64,000 nt of DNA. It comes from Hyphomicrobiales bacterium (GTDB lineage Bacteria; Pseudomonadota; Alphaproteobacteria; Rhodospirillales; JACKKN01). Of the stretch, positions 7,699 to 17,230 are shown piece by piece; within the stretch, counting starts at the first letter, position 1; every line of letters begins with the position of its first letter. The notes beneath the pieces are model-generated. The model saw only the letters and a program-made list of their open reading frames with translations. It did not search any database and was not told the DNA's origin. The position numbers and the translations under genes were made by a program. Location: contig JACKKN010000011.1 of the NCBI GenBank assembly GCA_024236415.1, positions 103,431 through 167,430 on the forward strand. Reading direction: 5' to 3'.

Positions 7699-9105
7699 TC
7701 AGTTGCGGACCCGCACCCGGTAGGTCAGCGCCGCCGTGCCGCCGGCGGCCACGGGCACCTGCCACACGGCCAGGGCCGCCGTCTCCTTGGTGTGCGGCAG
7801 GCTCTCCTCGACCATGGTCCAGTCGCCGTGGATGTATTCCTCGACCCGGATCACCACGTCCTTGTCCGAGGCGTTGGCCAACTCGAAGCTGTAGGCGGAC
7901 TCGAACAGGTTGCGCGACTGGGTGAAACGCTGGAAGTCCGTCTGCGTGCGCTTGACCCGCAGGTCGAAGGCATTGCCCAGGTCCAGGCGGATGGGCGCCT
8001 CCTTGGCCACGTGGCCGACCTGGTCCTCGCCGGCCAGCAGGGGCTGCCCGGTGCCGGTGGTGCGGTACACGCGCACGGTGCCGGCGGGCACCGGAAAGCC
8101 GGTCTCGTTCCTGGACACCAGCACGGCGCGCGGCTTGAACTCCTGGGGCTCGGGCTGGCGGCCGAAGAAGTTGGAGCCGACGCGGGCCACGTATTCCTTG
8201 GCCGCCGACAGCTCGACCGGGCCGAACAGGGCGATCTGCTTGGTCTGCCCGTCCTCGATGGTCACCGGGCGCGGGGCGTGGAACACGTGCAGGTCGCCCT
8301 CCGGCGCGGTGGCCATGTCGGCGGCGGCGCCGCCCATGGCCATGGGCGCGGCGGCCTTGTAGCGCGCCTCGGGCCGCGGCGTCGGCGCCCGGTTGACGGT
8401 GCCGGCCACCAGGGTCAGCCCGGCGTCCACGTAGCGGGCGCCGCTGCCGTTGTTCAGGGTCGCCCAGGCGGTGATGCGCAGCTTGTTTTCGCCGCCGTTC
8501 AGGTGGCCCACGTAGTCGGCGCGCCAGGACAGGCCCTGGGTGACGTAGGACAGCACCATCTTGCCCGGCCCGGCGGCGTTGACCAGGGTTTCCAGTGCCG
8601 CCCGGGCGCGCAGGCCCGTGGGCAGGCCGTCGAACACCACGCGGCCGGCGCCGCCGCCGGCCTCCAGGTGGCCGTCGACCAGGAACACGCCGCCGCCGTC
8701 GGCCGACAGCACCCGGGCGCGGCGCCGGGTCTCGGCCCCCGTGGCCGGGTTGCGCTGCACCAGGGTCACCTCGCCGCCCACAGCCCGGCGCAGCAGGGCG
8801 GCGGCGGTCAGGGCCTCGCGCTGCATGGCCTGTTCCAGCACCACCACCGGCGGGTCGCCCTGCAGGATCACGGTCTCGGGCACGATCTGGCGGGCCACGT
8901 CCTCGAACGCGATCCGGCTCTCGCCCTTGGGCAGGTCCACCACCCGGGCGTCGCGCACCACCGAGAATCCCTGGTTGTAGACGGTCAGGCCCAGGCCGCT
9001 GCGCTGCGCCGCGGTGGACACGGTCTCGGCGCCGGCGCCGGCGGCGGGCAGGAGGACGAGGGCGGCGGCGGCCAGGAGGGCGCGGCGAATCGGCGAAGAC
9101 GGCAT
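7699..9105 (-). CDS. DUF4139 domain-containing exported protein
   Basis: This 468-aa protein has a signal peptide (MPSSPIRRALLAAAALVLL, cleavage near GAGAE). The body resembles DUF4139 proteins: LTVYNQGFSVVRDAR near the N-terminus, LSYVTQGLSWRADYVG in the middle, and IRVEEYIHGDWTMVEES near the end. The family is beta-rich and exported, and its biochemical role is unknown. The start was chosen for its signal peptide; upstream in-frame codons look like non-coding sequence. It is upstream of def on the same strand, with a gap of about 105 bases. Confidence 0.8.
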   Translation of the reverse strand: MPSSPIRRALLAAAALVLLPAAGAGAETVSTAAQRSGLGLTVYNQGFSVVRDARVVDLPKGESRIAFEDVARQIVPETVILQGDPPVVVLEQAMQREALTAAALLRRAVGGEVTLVQRNPATGAETRRRARVLSADGGGVFLVDGHLEAGGGAGRVVFDGLPTGLRARAALETLVNAAGPGKMVLSYVTQGLSWRADYVGHLNGGENKLRITAWATLNNGSGARYVDAGLTLVAGTVNRAPTPRPEARYKAAAPMAMGGAAADMATAPEGDLHVFHAPRPVTIEDGQTKQIALFGPVELSAAKEYVARVGSNFFGRQPEPQEFKPRAVLVSRNETGFPVPAGTVRVYRTTGTGQPLLAGEDQVGHVAKEAPIRLDLGNAFDLRVKRTQTDFQRFTQSRNLFESAYSFELANASDKDVVIRVEEYIHGDWTMVEESLPHTKETAALAVWQVPVAAGGTAALTYRVRVRN

Positions 9106-9226
9106 GGCGGAGGGTCCCGGTCGGTTCGAGGGGGTGCCGGGCAGTGTGCGCCGAGCGGTCCGGCGGCGCAAGGCGAAGGTACCCGCCCATGTCGGGTGCC
9201 GAACTGTTGGACCACCCAACTGTCGA

Positions 9227-9256
9227 TTGTGCTGACAGGTTTAGCCGTGCTATAAT
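9227..9256 (+). promoter_or_regulatory. Sigma70-like promoter with perfect -10 box
   Basis: TTGTGC (9227-9232), an 18-base spacer, then a perfect TATAAT (9251-9256), followed by an AT-rich start region. A small hairpin (GTTGG, loop ACCAC, CCAAC) lies just upstream at 9206-9220. It points rightward into a region without a recognised gene, about 430 bases before rmuC. Confidence 0.55.
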
Positions 9257-9504
9257 ACACAACAATTAAGTATAATTATCAATGGCGTGTCGGGGGGGTT
9301 TCCGCGGGCCGAGTGCCAACGGACACGCTCTCCGCACCCCGGCGGAGGATCGGATGCGGCAGGGGGATCATCGAACCGGCCGGGCCCAGGGGGCGGCGGT
9401 GGCCACCGCCCCGGACGGCTTGGCTCGGGCCGCCCCGGCCCGCAGGCGCCTTCGCCACCCCATTCCCGAACCCGAGTCGGTCCTGCTCCTGCTGACGGGA
9501 CCGG
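9257..9504 (+). other. Transcribed-looking region without a recognised gene
   Basis: Between the promoter at 9227-9256 and the hairpin at 9505-9525 I recognise no gene. An 87-codon open frame (9282-9545, ATG) exists, but it lacks a ribosome site and its Arg/Pro/Ala-rich product resembles a random GC-rich frame. Either a small RNA of roughly 250-330 nt or a long rmuC leader would fit. It shows no obvious signature of RNase P, SRP, 6S or tmRNA. Confidence 0.3.
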
Positions 9505-9525
9505 CGCGGGTGGTCGCCACCCGCG
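9505..9525 (+). terminator. GC-rich hairpin followed by AATTTT
   Basis: CGCGGGTGG (9505-9513), loop TCG, CCACCCGCG (9517-9525), then GGCGGAATTTT. A 9-bp perfect stem with a nearby T run looks like a weak intrinsic terminator for a transcript from the 9227 promoter. The T run is not immediately adjacent. Confidence 0.4.
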
Positions 9526-9568
9526 GGCGGAATTTTGACGCCTGAACTGCGGGTGGCGCCGCGGGAAC

Positions 9569-9594
9569 GGGGGCGCGGAATTGACCGCGCCCCC
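9569..9594. terminator. Second strong hairpin before rmuC
   Basis: GGGGGCGCGG (9569-9578), loop AATTGA, CCGCGCCCCC (9585-9594). It is a 10-bp perfect stem without a T tract. It may help end upstream transcription or be a structured part of the rmuC leader. Confidence 0.35.
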
Positions 9595-9686
9595 GAGCCC
9601 CGCTGACCCGGAAGCACCAATATGTTGTTGAGGGATATGGGTGATCCACCCTATCCTGTGACCATGCGTCGACTCGAGGAACCCGC

Positions 9687-11219
9687 ATGGAGACCGTGAT
9701 CTACGCCCTGGCGGCGGCCGGGGGCGTGCTGATGCTGGCGCTGGCGTTCTGCCTGGCGCGCCTGGCCCAGTCGCGCACCGAGGTGATGCAGCTGCGCGCC
9801 GACGGCGCCCTGGCCCTGGACGACCTGCGCCGCGACCTGGACGCGGCGCGCCGCGACCACGACACGGCCCAGGCCGAGATCAAGGCCGGCATCGCCGCCA
9901 GCACCGGCGCCGTGGTGCGCCTGGAGGAGGCCGAGAAGGCCCGCGAGGGCGCCGTGGCCGAACGCGACGCCGCCCGCGACGAGGCCCGCCTGGCCCACGA
10001 ATCGCGGGTGCAGGCGGAACTGGAGATGGCCAAGGTGCGCCAGGAGATGGCCGACCTGCGCAAGCGCATGGAGGACTGGGAGGAGACCCGGCGCGAGAAC
10101 CTGCAGGCCACCAAGGCCGCGGTGCTGGCCACGGCCAACGAGATCTCGTCCAAGCTGCTGGAGGACCACAAGCGCGAGTCCGAGGCGGCCAAGAAGGAAT
10201 CCAAGGAGCAGGTGGCCAAGACCACCGAGGGCCTGCTGAAGCAGGTGGACGAGCTGGGCAAATCCCTGCTGCGCCTCAACGACCAGGCGGCGCGCAACGA
10301 GCAGACCATGGATACGGTGTGGAAGGCGCTGTCCTCGCCCGCCTCGGTGGGCCAGTTCGCCGAGATCGGCCTGGAGAACACGCTGAAGCGGTTCGGCCTG
10401 GAGAAGGGCCGCGACTTCCTCATCCAGCCGCCCCTGGACGGCAACCGCCTGCGCCCCGACGCCCTGGTCCTGCTGCCCGGCGACCGGGTGCTGGTGATCG
10501 ACTGCAAGGCCTCGTCCTTCGTCGCCGAGATCGCCCGCGCCGAGGGCGACGCGGCCGAGGCCGAGGCCTACGCCAACCTGGCCCGCACCATGAACCGCCA
10601 CCTGCGCGGCCTGGCCGACCGCCACTACCGCTCGGCGGTGCAGGACGCCTACCGCGCCGCCGGCCGCGCCGGCGAGATCCGCGCCGTGGTCAGCGTGCTG
10701 TACGTGCCCACCGACAGCGCGCTGGAGAAGGTGGTGCGCGCCGACCCGGAATTCATCGAGAAGGCGTCCAAGCACGGCATCACCGTGGCCGCGCCGGCGG
10801 TGCTGGTGGGCCTGCTGGGCTTCGCCCGGGTCGAACTGGACCTGGTCAAGCAGCGCGAGAACCAGGAGAAGATCATCGACGGCACCCAGGGCCTGCTGGA
10901 CCGGGTGTCGACCATCCTGGAGCACACCGAGAAGGTGGGCCGGGGCATCCGCTCGGCGGCCACGGGGTACGTGGACCTGACCCGGTCGGTCAACGGCCGC
11001 CTGCTGCCCAAGGTGCGCGAGCTGATGGCGCTCGGCGTGCGGCCGTCGCGCAACAAGCCCCTGCCCAAGGCCATCCCTGCTTACGAGGTCATCGAGCTGG
11101 AGAGCGGCGCCCTGATCGAGGGCGAGGCCGAGACGGTGGACGGTGACGGCGACGACGGTGACGGCGACGCCAGCGCCGAGATCACCCAGCTTCCGGCGCG
11201 GGCCGGGTCCCAGGACTGA
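9687..11219 (+). CDS. rmuC: DNA recombination protein RmuC
   Basis: RmuC-family proteins limit inversion rearrangements and are predicted nucleases. The 510-aa protein has one N-terminal membrane helix (residues 3-25), a long coiled coil (30-200), and a PD-(D/E)xK-type core around residues 230-290 with RPDALVLLPGDRVLVIDCKAS. The YVP and PEF segments after it are also typical. The tail is acidic (GDGDDGDGD). The start is the first Met before the membrane helix. It is convergent with the cyclase gene, with 6 bases between the stops. Confidence 0.93.
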   Translation: METVIYALAAAGGVLMLALAFCLARLAQSRTEVMQLRADGALALDDLRRDLDAARRDHDTAQAEIKAGIAASTGAVVRLEEAEKAREGAVAERDAARDEARLAHESRVQAELEMAKVRQEMADLRKRMEDWEETRRENLQATKAAVLATANEISSKLLEDHKRESEAAKKESKEQVAKTTEGLLKQVDELGKSLLRLNDQAARNEQTMDTVWKALSSPASVGQFAEIGLENTLKRFGLEKGRDFLIQPPLDGNRLRPDALVLLPGDRVLVIDCKASSFVAEIARAEGDAAEAEAYANLARTMNRHLRGLADRHYRSAVQDAYRAAGRAGEIRAVVSVLYVPTDSALEKVVRADPEFIEKASKHGITVAAPAVLVGLLGFARVELDLVKQRENQEKIIDGTQGLLDRVSTILEHTEKVGRGIRSAATGYVDLTRSVNGRLLPKVRELMALGVRPSRNKPLPKAIPAYEVIELESGALIEGEAETVDGDGDDGDGDASAEITQLPARAGSQD

Positions 11220-11225
11220 ACCGCG

Positions 11226-12485
11226 TCAGCCCACCGTGCAGACCGTCATCTCCGCCCCCTCGACGGTGACCGCGTGGGCGGTCAGGTCGAAGCGCCCGGC
11301 CACCAGGTCGGCCGTGCGCGGGCCCAGCAGGACGCCGCCGGTGTCCGACAGGTCCTTCAGCTTCTTTTCCAGCTTGGCGCCCAGGTTGACGATGTCACCG
11401 TTGGCCGTGTAGATGGCGCGCGCGCCGCTGGTCTTGCCCACCAGGGCCTCGCCGCTGTTGATGCCGATGCGCATGTGCAGGGGTTCGGGCAGGCCGTACC
11501 GGGCCCGGAAGTCGACCGACAGCTCGGCCAGGCGCGCCTGCATGGCGACCGCCATGGCCACGGCGTCGGCGGCGTCGGCGGCCGGGCCGCGGCTGTCGAA
11601 GTTGCCGACGTAGCCGAAGATGCCGTCGCCCGAGATGTCCTCCAGGTAGCCGCGGTGGGTCTTGACGATGGCCTGCATCTCGGCCACGAAGGCGCCCAGC
11701 ATGTCGCCGAAGGCGGCCTCGTCCATGGCCATGCTGATGCGGGTCGAGCCGGCCAGGTCGGCGAAGAACACGGTGATGAAGCACAGCCGCGGCGCCACGT
11801 CGCCGCCGTCGCGCAGGCTGCCCACCAGCATGGGGTCCAGGTATTCGCTGACCGCGTCGGAGAACCGGGCCAGGCGCCCGTTGGCGGCGCGCAGCCGGTC
11901 CTCGGCGTCGCGGATGGCGTTGGCCAGGGACAGGAAGCAGGCGGCGACCCCGGCGATCTCGACGAACAGGTTGGCGACCAGGAACCAGCTGGCGAGCGCC
12001 GGGTCCATGGGCGACAGGACCCCGAACCGGTTGGTCAGCGCCATGGACACCAGCACCAGGACGCAGACCAGGCCGACCACCTTCATCTTGCCCCACGGCG
12101 ACAGGAACGGCGCGAAGAAGACGATCAGCACCGGCGACAGGTAGAACAGGAACACCCCGCTCTCCCACCCCAGCATCAGGGTGCCCAGCAGGGTGTAGGC
12201 GAGGAATTCCAGGAACAGCAGGAACAGCCCGGCGCGGATCCAGCCGCGCAGGTGGAAGGCCCAGGCGACGGCGATGACGGCGACGCTGAGCAGGTTGTAC
12301 TGCCACATCACCGTCTGGCCGATGACGTAGAAGAACGGGATCAACAGGGCGTGGCTGACCGCCGAGAAGGGGTAGCCCAGCCGCGCGAATTCACGGAAGC
12401 GGTAGACGTCCATGTCCAGGGCCGGATCGCCGGCATGGTCCGCCGGCGCGGCCGCGTCGAGGGTCGGGGACAGGGTCGGGCTCAT
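11226..12485 (-). CDS. Membrane class III adenylate/guanylate cyclase-like protein
   Basis: This 419-aa protein has about five to six N-terminal membrane helices (residues 40-190) and a short coiled linker, then a class III cyclase homology domain (235-415). Metal-binding Asp D243 (FFADLAGST) and D287 (SGDG) are present, as are D364 and the catalytic Asn N367 (GDIVN). The position that normally holds a purine-selecting Lys is D283, and the transition-state Arg is replaced by K371. The enzyme may be altered in substrate or weakly active. A phospholipase with two cyclic-nucleotide-binding domains is encoded about 43 kb away; a functional link is only conceivable. Confidence 0.82.
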   Translation of the reverse strand: MSPTLSPTLDAAAPADHAGDPALDMDVYRFREFARLGYPFSAVSHALLIPFFYVIGQTVMWQYNLLSVAVIAVAWAFHLRGWIRAGLFLLFLEFLAYTLLGTLMLGWESGVFLFYLSPVLIVFFAPFLSPWGKMKVVGLVCVLVLVSMALTNRFGVLSPMDPALASWFLVANLFVEIAGVAACFLSLANAIRDAEDRLRAANGRLARFSDAVSEYLDPMLVGSLRDGGDVAPRLCFITVFFADLAGSTRISMAMDEAAFGDMLGAFVAEMQAIVKTHRGYLEDISGDGIFGYVGNFDSRGPAADAADAVAMAVAMQARLAELSVDFRARYGLPEPLHMRIGINSGEALVGKTSGARAIYTANGDIVNLGAKLEKKLKDLSDTGGVLLGPRTADLVAGRFDLTAHAVTVEGAEMTVCTVG

Positions 12486-12577
12486 GGGCGCGGGCCTCCG
12501 TAACCGGGCGGGCGTGGGGCCCCCAGACTACGCAGGCCGCCCGCGGCGCGGCAAGTGGCCGCCGGGCCGGGCGCGCC

Positions 12578-13810
12578 CTACTCGAACTTGCGCAGGTCGT
12601 CGATGACCTTGCCGTCGTTGGGCAGGGTGCCCGGCGGCACGAACTCGACCAGGCCGCGCACCTTGCACACCGACTGGATGGTGGCGGCGATGGCCTCGGC
12701 CAGGGCGGCGCCGCCTTCGCCGCTCTCGCAGCGCAGGGTCATGACGTCGGTGTTGTCGGGGTTGTCCACCACCAGGCGGGCGCGGGCCACCTGGGGGTGC
12801 TGTTTGACCACCTGGTTGACCTGCCCCGGGTGCACGAACATGCCCTTGACCTTGGTGGTCTGGTCGGCGCGGCCCATCCAGCCCTTGATGCGCGTGTTGG
12901 TGCGGCCGCAGGGGCTGGCCCCGGCCATGACCGCCGACATGTCGCCGGTGGCGAAGCGGATCAGCGGGTATTCCGGGGTCAGGGTGGTGACCACCACCTC
13001 GCCGACCTCGCCCTCGGCCACCGGGTCGCCGGTGCCGGGGCGGACGATCTCGACGATCACGCCCTCGTCGATCACCATGCCCTCCAGCGCCGGGGTCTCG
13101 TAGGCGATCAGGCCCAGGTCGGCGGTGCCGTAGTTCTGCCGCACCGCCACGCCGCGGGCCTCGAACTCGCCGCGCAGAGACGGCGGCAGGGCCTCGCCGC
13201 CGACCATGGCCTTGCGGAACGGGATCGCCACGCCGGCCTCGACCAGCTTGTCCAGCAGGATGCGCAGGAACGACGGCGTGCCCACATAGGCGTTGGGCCG
13301 GATGTGGGCGATGGCCTCCACCTGCTGCTCGGTCTGGCCGACCCCGGCCGGGATCACGGCGCAGCCCAGGGCCCGGCAGCCGGCGTCCATCATCAGGCCG
13401 CCCGGGGTCAGGTGGTAGGAGAAGGTGTTGTGCGCCACGTCGCCGGCGCGGAACCCGGCGGCGAACATGGCCCGCTCCATGCGCCAGAAGTCGCCGCGCC
13501 CGCCCTCGGGCTCGTAGATGGGCCCGGGCGACTGCAGGATGCGCCCCAGGGCGCCGTCGGCCACGGCGGTCAGCCCGCCGAACGGCGGGTTGGCGCGCTG
13601 CAGGTCCATCAGCTCGCTCTTGCGGATCACCGGCAGGCGCGCCAGGGCGGCGCGGTCGGCGACGTCGCCGGGCTCGACCCCGGCCAGGGATTCGGCCAGG
13701 CGCGGCGTGTTGGCCTTGGCGTTGGCGATCTGCCGGCCCAGGGCGGCGAACTGCGCGCGCTCGCGCACCTCGGGCGCCCGCGTCTCCAGGTCGTCGAAGA
13801 ACTCGGTCAT
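12578..13810 (-). CDS. Phenylacetate-CoA ligase-like AMP-forming ligase
   Basis: A 410-aa member of the PaaK-like branch of the ANL superfamily, predicted to activate a carboxylic acid as its CoA thioester via an acyl-adenylate. The motifs are SPGPIYEPEG (weakly matching the phosphate loop), YGTADLGLIAYE, RFATGDMSA, the hinge region KVKGMFVHPGQV and the C-terminal DGKVIDDLRKFE. It is the last gene of the minus-strand Liv-transporter operon, 26 bases after livF. Its substrate is unknown; an aromatic or branched acid taken up by the transporter would fit. Confidence 0.82.
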   Translation of the reverse strand: MTEFFDDLETRAPEVRERAQFAALGRQIANAKANTPRLAESLAGVEPGDVADRAALARLPVIRKSELMDLQRANPPFGGLTAVADGALGRILQSPGPIYEPEGGRGDFWRMERAMFAAGFRAGDVAHNTFSYHLTPGGLMMDAGCRALGCAVIPAGVGQTEQQVEAIAHIRPNAYVGTPSFLRILLDKLVEAGVAIPFRKAMVGGEALPPSLRGEFEARGVAVRQNYGTADLGLIAYETPALEGMVIDEGVIVEIVRPGTGDPVAEGEVGEVVVTTLTPEYPLIRFATGDMSAVMAGASPCGRTNTRIKGWMGRADQTTKVKGMFVHPGQVNQVVKQHPQVARARLVVDNPDNTDVMTLRCESGEGGAALAEAIAATIQSVCKVRGLVEFVPPGTLPNDGKVIDDLRKFE

Positions 13811-13836
13811 GGCCTCTTCCCCCTGGCGGCGCGGCC

Positions 13837-14664
<828 letters not shown>

Positions 14665-14741
14665 GGAAAAAGCCTCCGGGATGCCCGCCCGCCGCCGCCC
14701 GCCCGGGCGGGCGCGAAAGGGTGTCGGGAATGGGGGGGGGT

Positions 14742-14766
14742 GGCGGCCCCCCGCCGGGGGGCCGCC
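14742..14766 (-). terminator. GC hairpin between binding-protein gene and livF
   Basis: GGCGGCCCCCC, a three-base loop and GGGGGGCCGCC form an 11-bp perfect stem. It lies directly after the substrate-binding-protein stop. There is no T run, so partial termination or mRNA 3'-end protection is more likely than full termination. This arrangement is common after highly expressed binding-protein genes. Confidence 0.45.
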
Positions 14767-14784
14767 GACCGTGCTAGGAGCCGA

Positions 14785-16059
14785 TTACCAGCCCAGCCAC
14801 TCGGGCTTGCGCGGGATCACGGACTCGCCGACCTTGGACATGCCGATGGTGCCGTTGCCCATCAGCTCGCCGACGCTGCCGGCCGCCGTGTCGCCCTTGA
14901 CGTGGCCCTGGTAGATGAACACCTTGTTGAAGCCGCGGTGGTCATCGGGGGTCCAGGTGGCGGCGGGGCACACGCCCTCGAGGCCCTTGGGCGTCCAGTT
15001 GGCCTGCTTGTAGAAGCCCTTCTTGATGTTGGGGCCGGTGATGCCACCGTTCTTGTCCGCCCACTCCATGGCCTCCTTCATGTAGAAGACCGAGCACACG
15101 CCGCGCATGTAGTGCACCGCGCGGTAGGTGTTGCCGCTGGGATCGGACATCTTGGACACGGCCTCGACCGTCTTCATGCCGGGCACGCCGTCGCCCCACT
15201 TGGCGGCGCCCATGACCCAGACCACGCCGTCGGCGGCCTTGCCGGCGGCCTTCATGACGTTCTCGTCATAGCCCCAGATGTTGGCCATGAACTGCACGTC
15301 GACGCCGACCGTGTCGCAGGACTTCAGCAGCGAGATGTTGGAGCCCGAGGTGTTGGCCAGGAAGGCGTAGTTGGCGCCGGATTCCTTGAGGCTGAGGCAC
15401 TGGGCCTTGAAGTCGCCGGGGGCCAGGCTGTACTGGATGGCGTTCAGCACGTCGAAGCCGAGCTCCTTGGCGTATTCCTGGGCCGCCTCCTTGGGGGCGT
15501 TGGGATAGGGGTGGTTGTCACCCATGTGGATGTACTTGGGCTTGCCCTTGCCGCCCTTTTTCTTCCAGTCCTCGGCGGCCCACTGCACCAGGGCGCGGGC
15601 GCCGTCGGAATAGCTGGGACCCATGATGAAGTTGTACGGCGCCGCCTTCTTGGTCTTCGGCCCCTTGCCCATGGGGTCGACCAGGTGGCCGGAATAGGAC
15701 GCCGAGAAGTAGGGGATCTTGTCCTTGGCGACGAAGCTGATCAGGGCCTCGGTGTCGCCCGTGCCCCAGCCCTGGATGGCCACCACCTTGCCCTTCCACT
15801 TCTTGTAGGTGGCGATGGCGCGCGGCACCACGTAGGAGTAGTCCACCGTCTCGAAGTCCAGCAGCTTGCCGTTCACGCCGCCGTTGGCGTTGACGTAGTT
15901 CATGGCGTCGATCTTGGCCTGGCCGTACACCTTGCCGACCACGGCGGTGTTGCCGGTGAAGTCGATCAGGTTGCCGACCGGAATGTCCTTCGCCACCGCG
16001 GTGCCGGCGACGCCGACAATGGCCGTGGTCGCCAGGAGCGTCAGGAATTTTCTTTGCAT
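14785..16059 (-). CDS. Periplasmic substrate-binding protein of Liv-type ABC transporter
   Basis: This 424-aa protein has a signal peptide (MQRKFLTLLATTAIVGVAGT, cleavage after AVA). The mature start KDIPVGNLIDFTGNTAVVG is characteristic of type I periplasmic binding proteins (Peripla_BP_6). It captures the substrate and delivers it to LivH/LivM. The start was chosen by the signal peptide and GGGAGAGG just upstream; an in-frame upstream codon would add 25 non-signal residues. Cysteines in CPAATW and GVCSVF may form a disulfide. The ligand cannot be deduced. Confidence 0.9.
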   Translation of the reverse strand: MQRKFLTLLATTAIVGVAGTAVAKDIPVGNLIDFTGNTAVVGKVYGQAKIDAMNYVNANGGVNGKLLDFETVDYSYVVPRAIATYKKWKGKVVAIQGWGTGDTEALISFVAKDKIPYFSASYSGHLVDPMGKGPKTKKAAPYNFIMGPSYSDGARALVQWAAEDWKKKGGKGKPKYIHMGDNHPYPNAPKEAAQEYAKELGFDVLNAIQYSLAPGDFKAQCLSLKESGANYAFLANTSGSNISLLKSCDTVGVDVQFMANIWGYDENVMKAAGKAADGVVWVMGAAKWGDGVPGMKTVEAVSKMSDPSGNTYRAVHYMRGVCSVFYMKEAMEWADKNGGITGPNIKKGFYKQANWTPKGLEGVCPAATWTPDDHRGFNKVFIYQGHVKGDTAAGSVGELMGNGTIGMSKVGESVIPRKPEWLGW

Positions 16060-16153
16060 GGATAGCCTCTCCCTAAGTTTCATTGTCCCTTCCGGGGTGT
16101 GCTTGAAAAGGACGCATTTTCCGTCCCTTGCCATGATCTTACCGCCCCGGCGG

Positions 16154-17227
16154 TCAGTAAGAAAACGGATAAAGTTTCCAGTACGCCTTGATCAGGCGCC
16201 AGCGGTGCGCCAGGCCGTCGGGCTCGAAGATCAGGAACAGCACGATGGCCAGGCCGATGGCCGCCTCCTTCATGTAGGGCACGCCGTCGACGAACCACTT
16301 GGCGCTGCCCCAGTCGGTGCTGCCCATCAGGCTGACCAGGCCCTCCATCACCTCGGGCAGCAGGACCATGAAGGCGGTGCCCATCAAGGCCCCCATGACC
16401 GAGCCCAGGCCGCCGATGATGATCATGCCCAGGAACTGGATGGAGAGCAGAATGTCGAAGCCCTCGACCGACACGAAGCCCAGGTAGTGGCCGAACAGGG
16501 CGCCGCCGACCCCGGCGTAGAAGGACGACACGCCGAACGACAGGATGCGGTACTTGGTCAGGTTGACGCCCATGATCTCGGCCGACAGGTAGTGGTCGCG
16601 CACGGCGACGAAGGCGCGCCCGTCGCGCGAGCGGATCAGGTTGGCGCCGGCCACGTAGGCGACGATCAGGTACGTCAGGGCCACGTAGAAGAACGACTTG
16701 TCGGTGTCGAAGGTGTAGCCGAAGATGCTGAACGGCTCGGCCAGGGCGCCCGAGGCGCCGCCGGTGAACCATTCGGCGCGGGCGAAGAAGTCCTGCAGGA
16801 TGAACTGGGACGCCAGGGTGGCGATGGCCAGGTACAGGCCCTTGATGCGCCCCGCCGGGATGCCCACGATCATGCCCACCGCCGTGGTCCACAGGCCGGC
16901 CAGGGGGATGGCGAAGAACACCGGGATGCCCCAGACGTTGTTCAGCCAGGCCGAGGCGAAGGCGCCGAACCCGAAGAAGGCCGAATGGCCGAGCGAGATC
17001 TGCCCCGTGAACCCGACCAGGATGTTCAGCCCCAGGGCGGCGATGCCCAGGTAGGCGATCTGGATCATCAGGTTCAGGTAGTAGGGTTCCAGGAACAGCG
17101 GGCAGGTGGCCGCCACGGCCACGCCCAGGATGGCGAAGTTGCGCGACCAGGGCGTGGGGAAGATCGTGGTGTCGGCGCGGTAGGTGGTGCGGAATTCGCC
17201 GCAGCGCATGGAGTCATGGCCAGCCAT
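16154..17227 (-). CDS. livM: Liv-type ABC transporter permease LivM
   Basis: A 357-aa inner-membrane permease with about ten hydrophobic segments. The family core GLNILVGFTGQISLGHSAFFGFGAFA (quoted here only by its ends GLNILVG and FFGFGAFA) lies near residues 65-90, and the EAA-like loop FVAVRDHYLSAEIMGVNLTKYR near 205-225. It starts 3 bases after the livH stop, so translation is probably coupled. It carries a longer N-terminal cytoplasmic segment (about 28 residues) than short LivM proteins. Confidence 0.92.
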   Translation of the reverse strand: MAGHDSMRCGEFRTTYRADTTIFPTPWSRNFAILGVAVAATCPLFLEPYYLNLMIQIAYLGIAALGLNILVGFTGQISLGHSAFFGFGAFASAWLNNVWGIPVFFAIPLAGLWTTAVGMIVGIPAGRIKGLYLAIATLASQFILQDFFARAEWFTGGASGALAEPFSIFGYTFDTDKSFFYVALTYLIVAYVAGANLIRSRDGRAFVAVRDHYLSAEIMGVNLTKYRILSFGVSSFYAGVGGALFGHYLGFVSVEGFDILLSIQFLGMIIIGGLGSVMGALMGTAFMVLLPEVMEGLVSLMGSTDWGSAKWFVDGVPYMKEAAIGLAIVLFLIFEPDGLAHRWRLIKAYWKLYPFSY

Positions 17228-17230
17228 GGA

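Noticed and set aside
6325..9255. Open frame of over 970 codons on the plus strand
   Set aside because: It runs antisense through fmt, def and the DUF4139 gene. Its composition is typical of a shadow frame and no motif is present.
9282..9545. 87-codon frame after the orphan promoter
   Set aside because: It has no ribosome site and a random-looking Arg/Pro/Ala composition; an antisense frame of similar quality covers the same bases. It is kept only as a possibility within the non-coding region entry.
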